DNA of 45,429 nucleotides, from positions 1-45,429 of IMG/VR virus record IMGVR_UViG_3300044608_001918. One strand, written 5' to 3'. The notes under the pieces were generated by a model, which was not told where the DNA came from, ran no database searches, and saw only the letters and a list, made by a program, of their open reading frames with translations. The translations under genes were made by a program, and so were the position numbers. The DNA is from a virus. This document shows, piece by piece, positions 35,805 to 44,140 of this stretch; positions within the stretch are counted from its first letter, which is position 1; each line of letters starts with the position of its first letter.

Positions 35805-36751
35805 CAGTTGGCCAAGAAGGCATTAACTGCCTGCCGAACCGCCTTATTGTTTTTCGGCGTCTTTGCTTTTGCCGGAGTGATTCCAGGGATGAGCAGTGAA
35901 GACCAGTCTTTTTCTTCGTAGACCTCTTGGACAAACGCAAACTTAGGCATTCGCACTAGCCGGTCCGCGCTCTCCTCTGGCTCGTACATGATCCACATGT
36001 ATTCCCAGCCCTTTTTCTTTACGCCGGTGATGCCATTGACGTAGACAAGGTCGTTGTTTGGCCGACACTCAAAATCAAACGTCACGGCCACAAACGGATC
36101 GCCGCCTTGCCACTGCGCTCGAGCACCGACAAACAGCGCTTCGCCAGGCTCGAAATACCGAAACTTCGTCTTGTTGACAGTGCCGGTGAGCTGATAGACC
36201 GCACTTACAAAATCACCAGTCAGGGCCAACGACGCCGGCGCAATCCACGTTTCCGAGTAGCGAAGCGACGGCCGCACGACATCAAGCCCCTGGACGCCGT
36301 CGCCAGACACGTTGATTGCATCGTAAATCTGTGGCGAGTTGCCTCCTCCAGGCGTGACCGTCGTCTTGTACGCCTGCGTAATGTGCTCCGTGTGGCCGGT
36401 GGTGTCCCACGCGATACTGCCCGCCAGCGGGTCGCTAGAACCACCGCCGCCGCCACCGCCTCCGCCGTCGCTGTAATCCAGCGTTGGGAGTAGCGTCGAG
36501 TACGTCGCCGAAATCTCGTAATACTTGTTGCCGATAGGCTTCACGTCGAGCTTTCGGCGGGTCCAAAACGGCCCGTATCCGCCGGCTAGATACCGCGGCG
36601 CGTAGTCCTGAATTCCATCGACTGCACCGTTGAAGCCATCGGCCTGGCCGATCACGAACCGGCGAGTGCATTCGCGGACTTCCCCAGACTCCCAATCTTG
36701 TGAGACTGATCCCGTTCCGGAGTCGATGAGCTCGAAGACCTGGACGCTCAT
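35804..36751 (-). CDS. Distal-tail-type structural protein with poly-Gly linker
   Basis: This 315-residue protein follows the tape measure and overlaps its stop (ATGA). An aromatic-rich beta N-domain (GPFWTRRKLDVKPIGNKYYEISATYSTLLP) is joined by nine glycines (residues about 96-104) to a second domain (PQIYDAINVSGDGVQGLDVVRPSLRYSETWIAPA, VAVTFDFECRP, WEYMWIMYEPEE). In siphoviruses the gene after the tape measure is usually the distal tail protein. The long Gly linker is unusual. The assignment is by position and general character only. Confidence 0.65.
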   Translation of the reverse strand: MSVQVFELIDSGTGSVSQDWESGEVRECTRRFVIGQADGFNGAVDGIQDYAPRYLAGGYGPFWTRRKLDVKPIGNKYYEISATYSTLLPTLDYSDGGGGGGGGGSSDPLAGSIAWDTTGHTEHITQAYKTTVTPGGGNSPQIYDAINVSGDGVQGLDVVRPSLRYSETWIAPASLALTGDFVSAVYQLTGTVNKTKFRYFEPGEALFVGARAQWQGGDPFVAVTFDFECRPNNDLVYVNGITGVKKKGWEYMWIMYEPEESADRLVRMPKFAFVQEVYEEKDWSSLLIPGITPAKAKTPKNNKAVRQAVNAFLAN

Positions 36752-39360
36752 GAGAAGTACGCTCCTGCCTTTGCTGTGTTCACGACGACCGACCGCAGCA
36801 GGACGTTGCTCTGTGCCGTCAGTTGGTTGTTCGTCGCCATTGCCACGGCCATCGTGCTGCGAAGCCGCATCATGTGCTCGCCTAATTTCAGGAACCCAGC
36901 CGCGATTTGGGTGCCGTCCGTAGCGGCCGCGGCAGCAGCCGGAGCGGCAGCGGCCACGGCTGGCGCGGCGACACCAGAAACCGCGGCGCCTGTGTTTAGC
37001 GGTGCGATCGCGGCCGCGGCAGAAGCAGAGCCGGCCATTTGCTCGAGGGCGCTTGCTGCGGCGGTGGCGCTCGAAGCTGACTGCCGAACAGAATCGGCGG
37101 CAGGCCCGCCGAGGAACGCATCGAGAGCCGCGATCTTGGCTTGCTTGTCGGCCAGTGCCGCCACGTCGATGCCGGCGGTCGGCATTTTGCCGGCCGCGGC
37201 AAAATCAAGCGCCGGAGCCGTGGCCCGCTTCTGCATTTCTGCCACATCGGCCGCCAAGGATTCCCTTAGCCTGGCGGCGGCGTCTTTGTCGCCGCCAACC
37301 AGCGCGCGGCCTTCGTCGGCGAGCCGCTGTAGAACCTGGACGGTGGCCGCGGTGTTGGCCGCCGTCTGCTTGTTCACGTCCATGAGCGGGTTCAGTTCCG
37401 GCCCAATGCCGATCCCGCCAGCACTGCCGCCAGCCCCGAACGAGCCCAACGTCTGGCCGAATCCGTTTTCAGCCGACTTTCGCAACTGCTCGACCGCGTC
37501 CAGCTCGGCAGCGAAGTTATTGCCCAAGGCCTCGGCGGCGTTGTTGTAGCTGGTGGTGTTGAGGATCCCGCCTTTGAGCTGCCGCTGGAGCCTCACCAGG
37601 CCATCGAAATACTTTTTCGATGCCTCCTCGCCAGCATCGCCAAACTCCTTGGCTTTTTCTGCCGCCTTGAAATAGGCGTCGGTCTGTGCAGTGATCGCCT
37701 TTTGGGCGTCCTGCTCCATTTCCGAGTCCTCTGCGTCCAGCTCGGCGGCCAGGCGGTTCCGCTCGAGCGGGTTGCCGACCATCGGGTCGCGGTTCTGGTC
37801 TGGCTTGATCGCTTGCTCTGGCGCGACTGGCTTCTCTTCTTTCTTGGCCTTGCGATTTGCTTCCCATCTGGCGAAGTCGTCGTCGACCTTTTTCAGTGCG
37901 GCCTCGAGGCCGTTCGCAAAAAAGTTTTGGTCGAACGCGGCCGCAATCCAAATGCCAAGCTTGGCCCACACGGATTTCAGCCGCATGGCCCATTCTTCGA
38001 GGTCGGTGAATGCCCCCGTCATGTAGGCCGCGAGGCCGGCGAGGGCCACGACCACCAAGGCGATTCCGCCGGCAGGGCTGGCAAGCGCGGCGAGTATTGC
38101 ACCAGCAGCCGCGAGCCCCTTGACTGCAAGAGAGGCCGCAATCGCCGCTGTGCCGAGAGCCACCATGCCGGCTGCGACCGCCGACACGGCCACGGCTAAT
38201 TCCGGGAACTGACTAATGAGCGAGGCCACCCACTGCATCATGTCAAACAACGCCGTAGTGGCCGTTTGCAGGCCGCCGGAAATAGCTTGGCCAAAAGCGA
38301 TTGAAATAAGCTCAACGCCTGTCTTTAGCCGGCTGAATTGGCCTGAAATCCCCTCCATCGTGATCGCAAACTTTTCGGAGACAGGCAGGGCGTTCTGCAT
38401 TTCCTTTGCGATGTTGGCAAACCCCTGCTCGCCGATATTCGCGAACGCCGTGATGACCTTGATTCCGCGTTGCTCAAAGACATCGACGAGCGCCTGCTGG
38501 CTCATCATCAACTCTTCGGCGTTGCCACCCATCTTTCCAAGGGCACGCTCGAATACTCCAGCGATTTGCTGCATCGGCAGCATCTTGCCGGCCTCGTCGC
38601 GGAAGTCGGCCATGCTGAGGCCAAGCACCGCCAATGCTTCCTGGGCATCATCGGTCGGTGCCACTAGCTTGGTAAGCATCGTCTTAATGGCCGTGCCGGC
38701 CTCTTCGCCCATGATGTTGCTTTTGGCGAGTGCCACCATGGCCTGCGAAATGCCGAACAGCGATTGGTTGAACGCCTTGCCGGCTGAACCAACCTGGCTG
38801 AATGATTCCACCATCGCCGAGATTGACGTTTCGCTCGAGTCGGCCGCGGCGGAAAGCGTGTCGACAGCCTCTTGGGCCGATACGCCGAACACGTTCATGG
38901 CCGCCTTCATGAAGACGGCCGCCTGCTCGGCATCCACGCCACCGACTTTGGCGAACTCAGCAGCCGACTTGCCGGCACCGGCCAGCACGTCGTCGACGCT
39001 CATGCCTGCCTTAGAGAGCTCGAGAAACGCCTGGGCCAGCGTGGTGGGCGACATTCCCATGCCAGACCCAAGCTGCTTTGCTTGGTTAGCTAGGCGGAGT
39101 ACGTCTTCGGCCGCAAGGCCGGCCGCCCCCTTCATGCCGAGCAGTGCATCCTCAAACCCGGCAGCCTGCTTGGCCGCCAGCACGAGCGGAGCCCCAAGGG
39201 CCGCACCACCAAGAGACATTCCGGTCCCGAACCGCTGCAGCGATTGGGCAACCGACTGCATCTTCGACTGCACGCGGGCCATCGCCTGCTGGAATTGGCC
39301 GTCCTTTGCGAAAATCTCGACGTAGGCACCGCCCGCACGGATTCCACCAGCTCCAGCCAT
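36748..39360 (-). CDS. Tail tape measure protein
   Basis: This 870-residue protein is the longest of the tail cluster. The N-terminal region (GGAYVEIFAKDGQFQQAMARVQSKMQSVAQSLQRFGTGM) and the TP901-type core (FEDALLGMKGAAGLAAEDVLRLANQAKQLG, ALAKSNIMGEEAGTAIKTMLTKL, SAMVESFSQVGSAGKAFN) match tape measures. There are hydrophobic membrane-like segments around residues 375-450 (VAVSAVAAGMVALGTAAIAASLAVKGLAAAGAILAAL), then a long charged helical C-terminus. It sets tail length and is ejected ahead of the DNA. The ATG overlaps the chaperone stop by one base (TAATG). Absence of sheath genes suggests a flexible tail. Confidence 0.9.
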   Translation of the reverse strand: MAGAGGIRAGGAYVEIFAKDGQFQQAMARVQSKMQSVAQSLQRFGTGMSLGGAALGAPLVLAAKQAAGFEDALLGMKGAAGLAAEDVLRLANQAKQLGSGMGMSPTTLAQAFLELSKAGMSVDDVLAGAGKSAAEFAKVGGVDAEQAAVFMKAAMNVFGVSAQEAVDTLSAAADSSETSISAMVESFSQVGSAGKAFNQSLFGISQAMVALAKSNIMGEEAGTAIKTMLTKLVAPTDDAQEALAVLGLSMADFRDEAGKMLPMQQIAGVFERALGKMGGNAEELMMSQQALVDVFEQRGIKVITAFANIGEQGFANIAKEMQNALPVSEKFAITMEGISGQFSRLKTGVELISIAFGQAISGGLQTATTALFDMMQWVASLISQFPELAVAVSAVAAGMVALGTAAIAASLAVKGLAAAGAILAALASPAGGIALVVVALAGLAAYMTGAFTDLEEWAMRLKSVWAKLGIWIAAAFDQNFFANGLEAALKKVDDDFARWEANRKAKKEEKPVAPEQAIKPDQNRDPMVGNPLERNRLAAELDAEDSEMEQDAQKAITAQTDAYFKAAEKAKEFGDAGEEASKKYFDGLVRLQRQLKGGILNTTSYNNAAEALGNNFAAELDAVEQLRKSAENGFGQTLGSFGAGGSAGGIGIGPELNPLMDVNKQTAANTAATVQVLQRLADEGRALVGGDKDAAARLRESLAADVAEMQKRATAPALDFAAAGKMPTAGIDVAALADKQAKIAALDAFLGGPAADSVRQSASSATAAASALEQMAGSASAAAAIAPLNTGAAVSGVAAPAVAAAAPAAAAAATDGTQIAAGFLKLGEHMMRLRSTMAVAMATNNQLTAQSNVLLRSVVVNTAKAGAYFS

Positions 39361-39686
39361 TAGCTGCCCCCCTTCGCGTCACGGCCCGCAAAGAGCGACC
39401 GCAAAAACTCTGGGCTCGCCTGGGGCAGCGGCGGCGGCTCCATGAATGGGTGGTAGTCCGCAGGGCTCGGAGTGTGGCCGCTCTTGGGGTCAGAATGAAT
39501 TGCAGCGAGCAGTGCCATGATGGAGGCCGTGTGATTCCAGCGGTCGTAGCAGTGTCCGTAGGCCATCCAATCCAGCTCGCGGAGCGTGTAGCCCCACGGG
39601 TCTACGCCGCAGACACCGGCGAGCTCGAAGCAGAGCTCGTAAGGGTCTGGCGCAGGCTCGTCTCGAAGTCGATCTCGTTCATCGCT
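39360..39686 (-). CDS. Tail assembly chaperone, T part (made by -1 frameshift)
   Basis: The frame ending at 39360 is open well above its first ATG (39566) and already encodes protein-like sequence there: DPYELCFELAGVCGVDPWGYTLRELDWMAYGHCYDRWNHTASIMALL. The aromatic LRELDWMA...WNHTA pattern is typical of GpT-like chaperone tails. It is in the -1 frame relative to the G part, so translation probably shifts at the GAAAAAG at 39691-39685 or nearby, as in lambda G/GT. The chaperone keeps the tape measure soluble and recruits tube protein. A minor product starting at 39566 is possible. Confidence 0.72.
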   Translation of the reverse strand, partial: SDERDRLRDEPAPDPYELCFELAGVCGVDPWGYTLRELDWMAYGHCYDRWNHTASIMALLAAIHSDPKSGHTPSPADYHPFMEPPPLPQASPEFLRSLFAGRDAKGGS

Positions 39687-40075
39687 TTTTCGGCCGCGGC
39701 GGCGCCTTCTTCTCGCACCTTGCGATAGGCCGCCTGGTACTTCTCCATCGCCGTCTTCAGGAGCGTCCGTCTCGGCTCTTGGAAAAAATTTACGATTTCA
39801 CGCAGTAGCGCCTCCGCGGCGGTTTCGATCACCTGGCCGTCAATGACGGCAAAGAAGTCATCGTCTTTCTTGCGGGCCGCCTCGAGCTGCGGGCGAATCA
39901 CGGCACAAAGCACTTCGCAGAGCTTCACGTCGTCGGCAAAGAGTTCGCCAACGGCCTTTTGGTCGCCAACCAGGCCTAGCAGGTTCACGTCCGTCAGGTC
40001 GCGAACCCGCTTAACAGTGGCCACGTTAACGGCAACAACCCAATCCGTGCCGTCTGTCGTCTTAAAGGTGCTCAT
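39602..40075 (-). CDS. Tail assembly chaperone, G part
   Basis: This 157-residue protein directly follows the third tube-like gene (ATG 40075 overlaps its stop, ATGA). Its body (TFKTTDGTDWVVAVNVATVKRVRDLTDVNLLGLVGDQKAVGELFADDVKLCEVLCAVIRPQLEAARKKDDDFFAVIDGQVIETAAEALLREIVNFF) fits the helical first half of tail chaperones located before the tape measure. Most translation should stop at 39602; a fraction shifts -1 to add the T tail. Start 40087 in the same frame is an overlap with the upstream gene and was rejected. Confidence 0.75.
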   Translation of the reverse strand: MSTFKTTDGTDWVVAVNVATVKRVRDLTDVNLLGLVGDQKAVGELFADDVKLCEVLCAVIRPQLEAARKKDDDFFAVIDGQVIETAAEALLREIVNFFQEPRRTLLKTAMEKYQAAYRKVREEGAAAAEKAMNEIDFETSLRQTLTSSASSSPVSAA

Positions 40076-40437
40076 GCGTAATCCCAAAGTTTGAACGTCA
40101 CGTCGTAGGCGAGAACCTGGCCAAGTGGATTGTCGATTCTGGCTTCAACTGGAAGGAACTTTCCGTCGATAACGCCATCCACAACGACCCGGACAGGAAT
40201 TGGCGGATACCGATTGAACTTTGACCAGATCGTCCCGAAATTCACAGGCCAATAGATGAGTGCCCTGACTGTCACGTCAACGCCGACAGGAAGCGTTGAG
40301 GTCCACAGGTGATCCCAGGCCGTCACATCGAACTGCTTCGTGTCGATCGAAACTTCGACATCGCGGGTGCCGTCCATGACTACGCCGTCAACGCGAAACT
40401 TCTGCTCGTGACCGAGCTTAATGTTGACGTTTGACAT
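40072..40437 (-). CDS. Tail-tube-like protein, third of three paralogues
   Basis: This 121-residue protein has the shared layout SNVNIKLGHEQKFRVDGVVMDGTRDVEVSIDTKQFDVTAWDHLW, then a beta-rich second half ending AYDVTFKLWDYA. It aligns with its two upstream neighbours at x-LG(R/H)-x..., RDV-x-V... and DVT. It is the last before the tail chaperone, the usual slot of the major tube protein. Which of the three forms the main tube is unknown. Confidence 0.7.
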   Translation of the reverse strand: MSNVNIKLGHEQKFRVDGVVMDGTRDVEVSIDTKQFDVTAWDHLWTSTLPVGVDVTVRALIYWPVNFGTIWSKFNRYPPIPVRVVVDGVIDGKFLPVEARIDNPLGQVLAYDVTFKLWDYA

Positions 40438-40458
40438 AGCCTCGGCCTGTCGCTGGCA

Positions 40459-40815
40459 TTACGAGCCGGAAGCGGCCGGCGACAAGCCGTAGCTGATGGT
40501 GTATTCCACCACGCCTCGCGGAGTGACGCGGTCGTTGATCGTCAGGACGGTTGCCTCGAGGTCGGACGGCAGGCCCGCCACGTCTTGAGTTCCAGCGTCA
40601 CCGACAGCGGCCGAATGGTTCATGCAAACCACGTCGATCGTGCAGTCGATCAAGCCGGGCATGTACGCCGCTTGCGTAATCGCAGTCGAGAGGAACGTAG
40701 TAACGTCGAGTTCCTCGGCCGTCACGTTGATCGTGACATCGCGAATGTCGACGTTGTCGACGCCAGGCAGCACCGCCACTGCATCGCGGCCAAGCTTGTA
40801 GGTGACTGTTGACAT
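40459..40815 (-). CDS. Tail-tube-like protein, second of three paralogues
   Basis: This 118-residue protein (ATG 40815, AGGA upstream) reads STVTYKLGRDAVAVLPGVDNVDIRDVTINVTAEELDVTTFLST and continues with AAYMPGLIDCTIDVVCMNHS and a C-terminal VVEYTISYGLSPAASGS. It shares LGRD, RDV and DVTT with the flanking paralogues. Related tube proteins form hexameric rings; three different ones could form a mixed tube, an adaptor ring or a terminator. Divergence is high, so the duplications are old. Confidence 0.7.
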   Translation of the reverse strand: MSTVTYKLGRDAVAVLPGVDNVDIRDVTINVTAEELDVTTFLSTAITQAAYMPGLIDCTIDVVCMNHSAAVGDAGTQDVAGLPSDLEATVLTINDRVTPRGVVEYTISYGLSPAASGS

Positions 40816-40836
40816 GGGTATTCCTGTGAGTGGGGC

Positions 40837-41214
40837 TTAACGATAATCGCCGGGTCCGATCGTGACCTGGCTACCTGTCGGAAGCGCCGAGCCTGGGCGG
40901 AACTTGAGCCGATAGGTAATCACACCAGCCTGCGGCTCCTCTCTCGTCGCGGACATACAAATGAAATTTGTGAACGCCTCGCCGCTGAGCGTGATGGTGT
41001 ATGCCTGGCCAATAACGAAAGACGTTGTCGCCGTTGCAAATACGCTGCACTCAAGCGTCGTGGCCGCAAATCCGGCAACTGTCAGTTTGAATGGCTTTGC
41101 GTGCTCTCGCGTCGTAACGTCGATCCGCTCGCCCTCTCGCGTCACCGTGAGGTCGGTTGCTCCGGTCAAGCCGGATACCGTGTAGTCGCGGCCAAGGGTG
41201 TAGGTGGCAGACAT
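40837..41214 (-). CDS. Tail-tube-like protein, first of three paralogues
   Basis: This 125-residue protein (ATG 41214, GAGG upstream) reads SATYTLGRDYTVSGLTGATDLTVTREGERIDVTTREHAKPFKLTVAGFAATTLECSVFAT, then VIGQAYTITLSGEAFTNFICMSATREEPQAGVITYRLKFRPGS. It shares the LGRD and DVTT anchors with its paralogues. The region 41215-41265 upstream holds no gene. Its exact role among the three is not determined. Confidence 0.7.
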   Translation of the reverse strand: MSATYTLGRDYTVSGLTGATDLTVTREGERIDVTTREHAKPFKLTVAGFAATTLECSVFATATTSFVIGQAYTITLSGEAFTNFICMSATREEPQAGVITYRLKFRPGSALPTGSQVTIGPGDYR

Positions 41215-41265
41215 TCGCGCCCTCGCGTGCAGGATTAAGTACCTGTACGTCAGTATAGCACGGCA

Positions 41266-42012
41266 CTACATCGACCGAGCGACTCGACCGGCCGAGAACT
41301 GCCCCTCAAACATCTTGGCGAGCTGCGGGCGAGACTTCTCCAGTGCCGGCAGCATGAACGGCCGCGGAGGATACGTGACGGTCTTCGTTACGCCGGCAGG
41401 AAGCCAGCGGCCGCCGCCTGGCGTTTCGTGCTTGCTCGTCCACCGCACGATGACTTGGCGGGCCGGCGTGTATTTCGGAACCCACGCCCAGGCCGTGAGC
41501 GTTCGCTGGCCGCCGAACTCGTGCAGGTGCGGGATACCCCAATCCTTGCCCTTCTTGCTTGGGCCGACGACGCCCGACCTCGAGCCGGGGTCGTAGGCGT
41601 TGTAGAGATTGCGGCGGAATCCGAGCATGTGGCCGTACGGCACGTGCGTGTAGGGCGGCGTGCCTGGCGGGCTGGCCGGCGGATACTTCATTTCCATGAT
41701 CCGCGTTTCCAGTGCATCGCGGACGCTTTTCCTCATGCCAGGCGTCTTGAGCAGGGCATTCAGGCCGACGCCGGGGTTGTCCCGCATGATCTTGAGCTTG
41801 GGGCGGGCAGCGCCCACCTTGATGATCGACTTTTGGGCCGTCCGGCGAACCAGGAGCGAGGCTCGCGTCAGAGCCTTGTATTCCATCGCCGAGAGGGCGT
41901 TTTTGACCTCGGCTCGGTCAAAGAAATACCGCGTCGAGATCGTAGTCGGGATCCGCGGGACGCGGAGCGACAGACCTGGGAACAGGGCCGGGGCTCGTCT
42001 CACGAACAGCAT
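41266..42012 (-). CDS. HK97 gp10-like / minor head-tail protein
   Basis: This 248-residue basic protein begins LFVRRAPALFPGLSLRVPRIP and contains KALTRASLLVRRTAQKSIIKVGAARPKLK, PPASPPGTPPYTHVPYG, WGIPHLHEFGGQRT and YPPRPFMLPALEKSRPQLAKMF. The PPRPFM...AL...K pattern at the C-terminus is typical of gp10-like neck or tail-completion proteins. It lies between the tail-terminator candidate and the tube-like genes. ATG 42012 follows GAGG. Confidence 0.68.
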   Translation of the reverse strand: MLFVRRAPALFPGLSLRVPRIPTTISTRYFFDRAEVKNALSAMEYKALTRASLLVRRTAQKSIIKVGAARPKLKIMRDNPGVGLNALLKTPGMRKSVRDALETRIMEMKYPPASPPGTPPYTHVPYGHMLGFRRNLYNAYDPGSRSGVVGPSKKGKDWGIPHLHEFGGQRTLTAWAWVPKYTPARQVIVRWTSKHETPGGGRWLPAGVTKTVTYPPRPFMLPALEKSRPQLAKMFEGQFSAGRVARSM

Positions 42013-42019
42013 GGCGGCC

Positions 42020-42505
42020 TCACGAGGCGGGGGCGGCCAACTTGTCCTGCGGCACCATCCACATCACCTCGACCTGCGAGAGGAACACGTTCCGCTCGGT
42101 CAGGGCTTCGCGGTCGTAGGGGGTGGCTATCGAAATATCCGTCCAATCGGCGTACGGGATTTGGGCGAGCGTGACGTGGTACGAGCGAATCGCGTCCACG
42201 ATGGCCATGTTCAGGTCTTCCAGGTCGGCAATCTCCTGCTCGCCGCCGACGTGCTTGGCGATGACGATGCCGACGCCAATGTCGAAGAAGTCGGCCCCGC
42301 GGGGCTGCCCCTGGTCGTTCTGGTTGACGCCGATTGGGCCTGGCACAACCGATACCTTGAGCGTGCCGAGATCCTCGAGCTGATAGTCGGGCACCCGGCG
42401 GAATGTCGCCGCGATGGCCGGGATGGCCGTCGTCCAGGTGACTTCCGAGAGGGCGGCCGCCAGTTCCGTGGCCACGAGCCGCTGAATATGGGCAGGTGTG
42501 GGCAT
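42020..42505 (-). CDS. Tail terminator / neck protein candidate
   Basis: This 161-residue protein (ATG 42505, extension to 42604 rejected) has an alpha/beta layout: HIQRLVATELAAALSEVTWTTAIPAIAATFRRVPDYQLEDLGTLKVSVVPGPIG, a central VGIVIAKHVGG strand, then NMAIVDAIRSYHVTLAQIPYADWTDISIATPYDREALTERNVFLSQVEVMWMVP. Tail-terminator (gpU-like) proteins have this size and mix and occupy this slot before tube genes. The specific family is not confirmed. Confidence 0.6.
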   Translation of the reverse strand: MPTPAHIQRLVATELAAALSEVTWTTAIPAIAATFRRVPDYQLEDLGTLKVSVVPGPIGVNQNDQGQPRGADFFDIGVGIVIAKHVGGEQEIADLEDLNMAIVDAIRSYHVTLAQIPYADWTDISIATPYDREALTERNVFLSQVEVMWMVPQDKLAAPAS

Positions 42506-42560
42506 ACCCCTATTAGACCACGCACCCGGCACAACCTCGCCGCTGTAGCGTCGCGCAGGC

Positions 42561-42872
42561 TTACAGGCACTGGGTAATCCCGGCCGCCGCGTACTTGTTG
42601 GCAAACCGCTTCAGCCCGGCGACGTGCTCGCCAATGTGCGGCAGCACGACGGCAACCCAATCGGCGTCAATGTATTGGTGGCCCTTGAACGTCACGACCG
42701 TCTGCCCGGCATCTGCCGCCGCGACCATCCCTTCGTTCTCGTCCTTGAAGCCAATGGCAGCCGACATGAAAACGCGGCCACACTCCTCAACCAGTAGCTT
42801 CCGCTTCCACCGCTGCGGAAGCATCCTTTGAATCTCGGCCCAATCCATCTCAATCAGTCGCACGGTGCCCAT
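42561..42872 (-). CDS. Hypothetical 103-residue protein in neck region
   Basis: ATG 42872 has a strong TAGGAGG upstream. The protein reads GTVRLIEMDWAEIQRMLPQRWKRKLLVEECGRVFMSAAIGFKDENEGMVAAADAGQTVVTFKGHQYIDADWVAVVLPHIGEHVAGLKRFANKYAAAGITQCL. It is alpha/beta with a basic middle. No family is recognised. Bases 42873-43019 upstream hold no convincing gene. Confidence 0.6.
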   Translation of the reverse strand: MGTVRLIEMDWAEIQRMLPQRWKRKLLVEECGRVFMSAAIGFKDENEGMVAAADAGQTVVTFKGHQYIDADWVAVVLPHIGEHVAGLKRFANKYAAAGITQCL

Positions 42873-43019
42873 GTGGTTCCTCCTAGAACGCCCGCACTTT
42901 AGCCGCGTTTGTTGGCAACGCAATACGGAATACAGGCATCAACCAAGGTCAACGTGCCGAAACGTGCCAGCCGGTGCCAAGGCCTTCCAGGCGAGCGACC
43001 GCACTTTCGCTCAGTAGCG

Positions 43020-43313
43020 TCAGTCGGCTTTCCAGCCGTTGTGGACATAGGCCAGCACGGCCTCAAACGCAGCCACCTCGCCCGCCGTCCTCGCGGCCTC
43101 TGCGGTGAGTTCACTGCCGCCGGCCTTTCCGATCAGGCCGATGGTGTCCAGCCGCGTGGCCCGCTTCTCAATCTGCCACCGGAGCCAGCCGGTGAAGTTG
43201 TCATGCTGCCGGTTCAGCGACTCGGCCATGAATTGCTGCGAGTCACGCAGGCCAGATATGAGGTTGTCGCGGCGAACGATTGCGGCCTTGTGGGTGCTGT
43301 AAATCATCTTCAT
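43020..43313 (-). CDS. Hypothetical helical protein, 97 residues
   Basis: ATG 43313 has AAAGGAG upstream. The product (KMIYSTHKAAIVRRDNLISGLRDSQQFMAESLNRQHDNFTGWLRWQIEKRATRLDTIGLIGKAGGSELTAEAARTAGEVAAFEAVLAYVHNGWK) is nearly all helix, possibly a four-helix bundle. No family is recognised. The 120-base gap upstream (43314-43433) is AT-richer and holds a TTGCTT...AAGCAA inverted pair but no clear promoter. Confidence 0.6.
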   Translation of the reverse strand: MKMIYSTHKAAIVRRDNLISGLRDSQQFMAESLNRQHDNFTGWLRWQIEKRATRLDTIGLIGKAGGSELTAEAARTAGEVAAFEAVLAYVHNGWKAD

Positions 43314-43433
43314 TGTAACTCCTTTGTCTCTCCCTGCGGCGTGTAGTGTCAAGTTCCGTCGCAAGAAAACTGTTTGCTTCCAATATGTCATTCTGTAAGC
43401 AATTACGCTGCGTTTCTCTTACGAACCGCGCAT

Positions 43434-43679
43434 CTATTGGCGATTACCGTCAGTTGATGTGCGGCCCAGTAGCCCGAACAAGGCGTCGTGATGCCTGCGG
43501 TAGTCAGCGGAGTCAGCGAACGCCCAACCGTCTGCGGCCACCGCCGCGTGTCGGAGCATGAACGCCACCGCCTCGCGCTCCTCTGCGGTGAGCGTGTTGT
43601 CCCGCTCGGGAACGTCATCGCCCAAATCGCGTGTTTTCGCCTTGGACTGTCCCGAGCGGGAAAGGTCGATGTCGCTCAT
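43434..43679 (-). CDS. Hypothetical 81-residue protein
   Basis: ATG 43679 begins SDIDLSRSGQSKAKTRDLGDDVPERDNTLTAEEREAVAFMLRHAAVAADGWAFADSADYRRHHDALFGLLGR. The first part is polar and disordered-looking, the second is helical. No family is recognised. It follows the BPSL0761-like gene in the same small unit. Confidence 0.55.
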   Translation of the reverse strand: MSDIDLSRSGQSKAKTRDLGDDVPERDNTLTAEEREAVAFMLRHAAVAADGWAFADSADYRRHHDALFGLLGRTSTDGNRQ

Positions 43680-43709
43680 GCCCGCAGCCTAGCCGACTGG
43701 TCAATCGGG

Positions 43710-43931
43710 TCAACGCTCGTCCTGGCTCGCGATCCGCTTGGCCGCGTCGATGTCGAACGAATCGGCACGGCCGAGGTCGAACCAGTGCGGATAGTGCCGC
43801 AGCAACCGCCTAGCCTCCTCGCGTACCTCGCGGCGGATGCCCTTGATCCCGCCCTCATAGGGGCTGGCGAGCCGCAGGAGGAACGCCTGCGTGCGGATGA
43901 CGCTACTGGTTCGTTCGGCAGGGAGGGTCAT
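43710..43931 (-). CDS. BPSL0761-family-like small protein
   Basis: This 73-residue protein (ATG 43931) reads TLPAERTSSVIRTQAFLLRLASPYEGGIKGIRREVREEARRLLRHYPHWFDLG. The ERTxxVxxTxxFLxxL...VxxEARRLLRHYP pattern matches the small BPSL0761 family of phage and bacterial proteins of unknown function. A frame extension to 43976 has no site. A promoter-like element with a perfect palindrome lies upstream at 43999-44027, so it may be separately regulated. Confidence 0.65.
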   Translation of the reverse strand: MTLPAERTSSVIRTQAFLLRLASPYEGGIKGIRREVREEARRLLRHYPHWFDLGRADSFDIDAAKRIASQDER

Positions 43932-43998
43932 TTTCCATTTTCCCGAAATGCGAAAGCTCGGTTGGTTTCGTTGCAAAACCTCTGCACAAGTTCACAAG

Positions 43999-44027
43999 TA
44001 CCTAGATTCGCGAATCCCGAACGTCAA
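43999..44027 (-). promoter_or_regulatory. Promoter-like element with 12-bp palindrome
   Basis: On the minus strand, -35 TTGACG (44027-44022) and -10 TAGGTA (44004-43999) are 17 bases apart. The spacer holds a perfect palindrome GATTCGCGAATC (44005-44016). The -10 is weak, which would suit an activator- or repressor-controlled promoter for the genes at 43931 and below. Confidence 0.5.
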
Positions 44028-44140
44028 CATCTACGGTGAGTAAAGCCGCCCCGCGCTGCCTAAGAGCATGAAGCCCGTGAGCCGCGTGGAACGCGACCGT
44101 TCAGCAGGCCGCAGGGAGGCTGTACTCTGTGGGTGTACGG

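Noticed and set aside
42873-43114. Small minus-strand frames between the neck and helical protein genes
   Set aside because: No ribosome sites, and one frame overlaps the 43020-43313 gene; no protein-like pattern.
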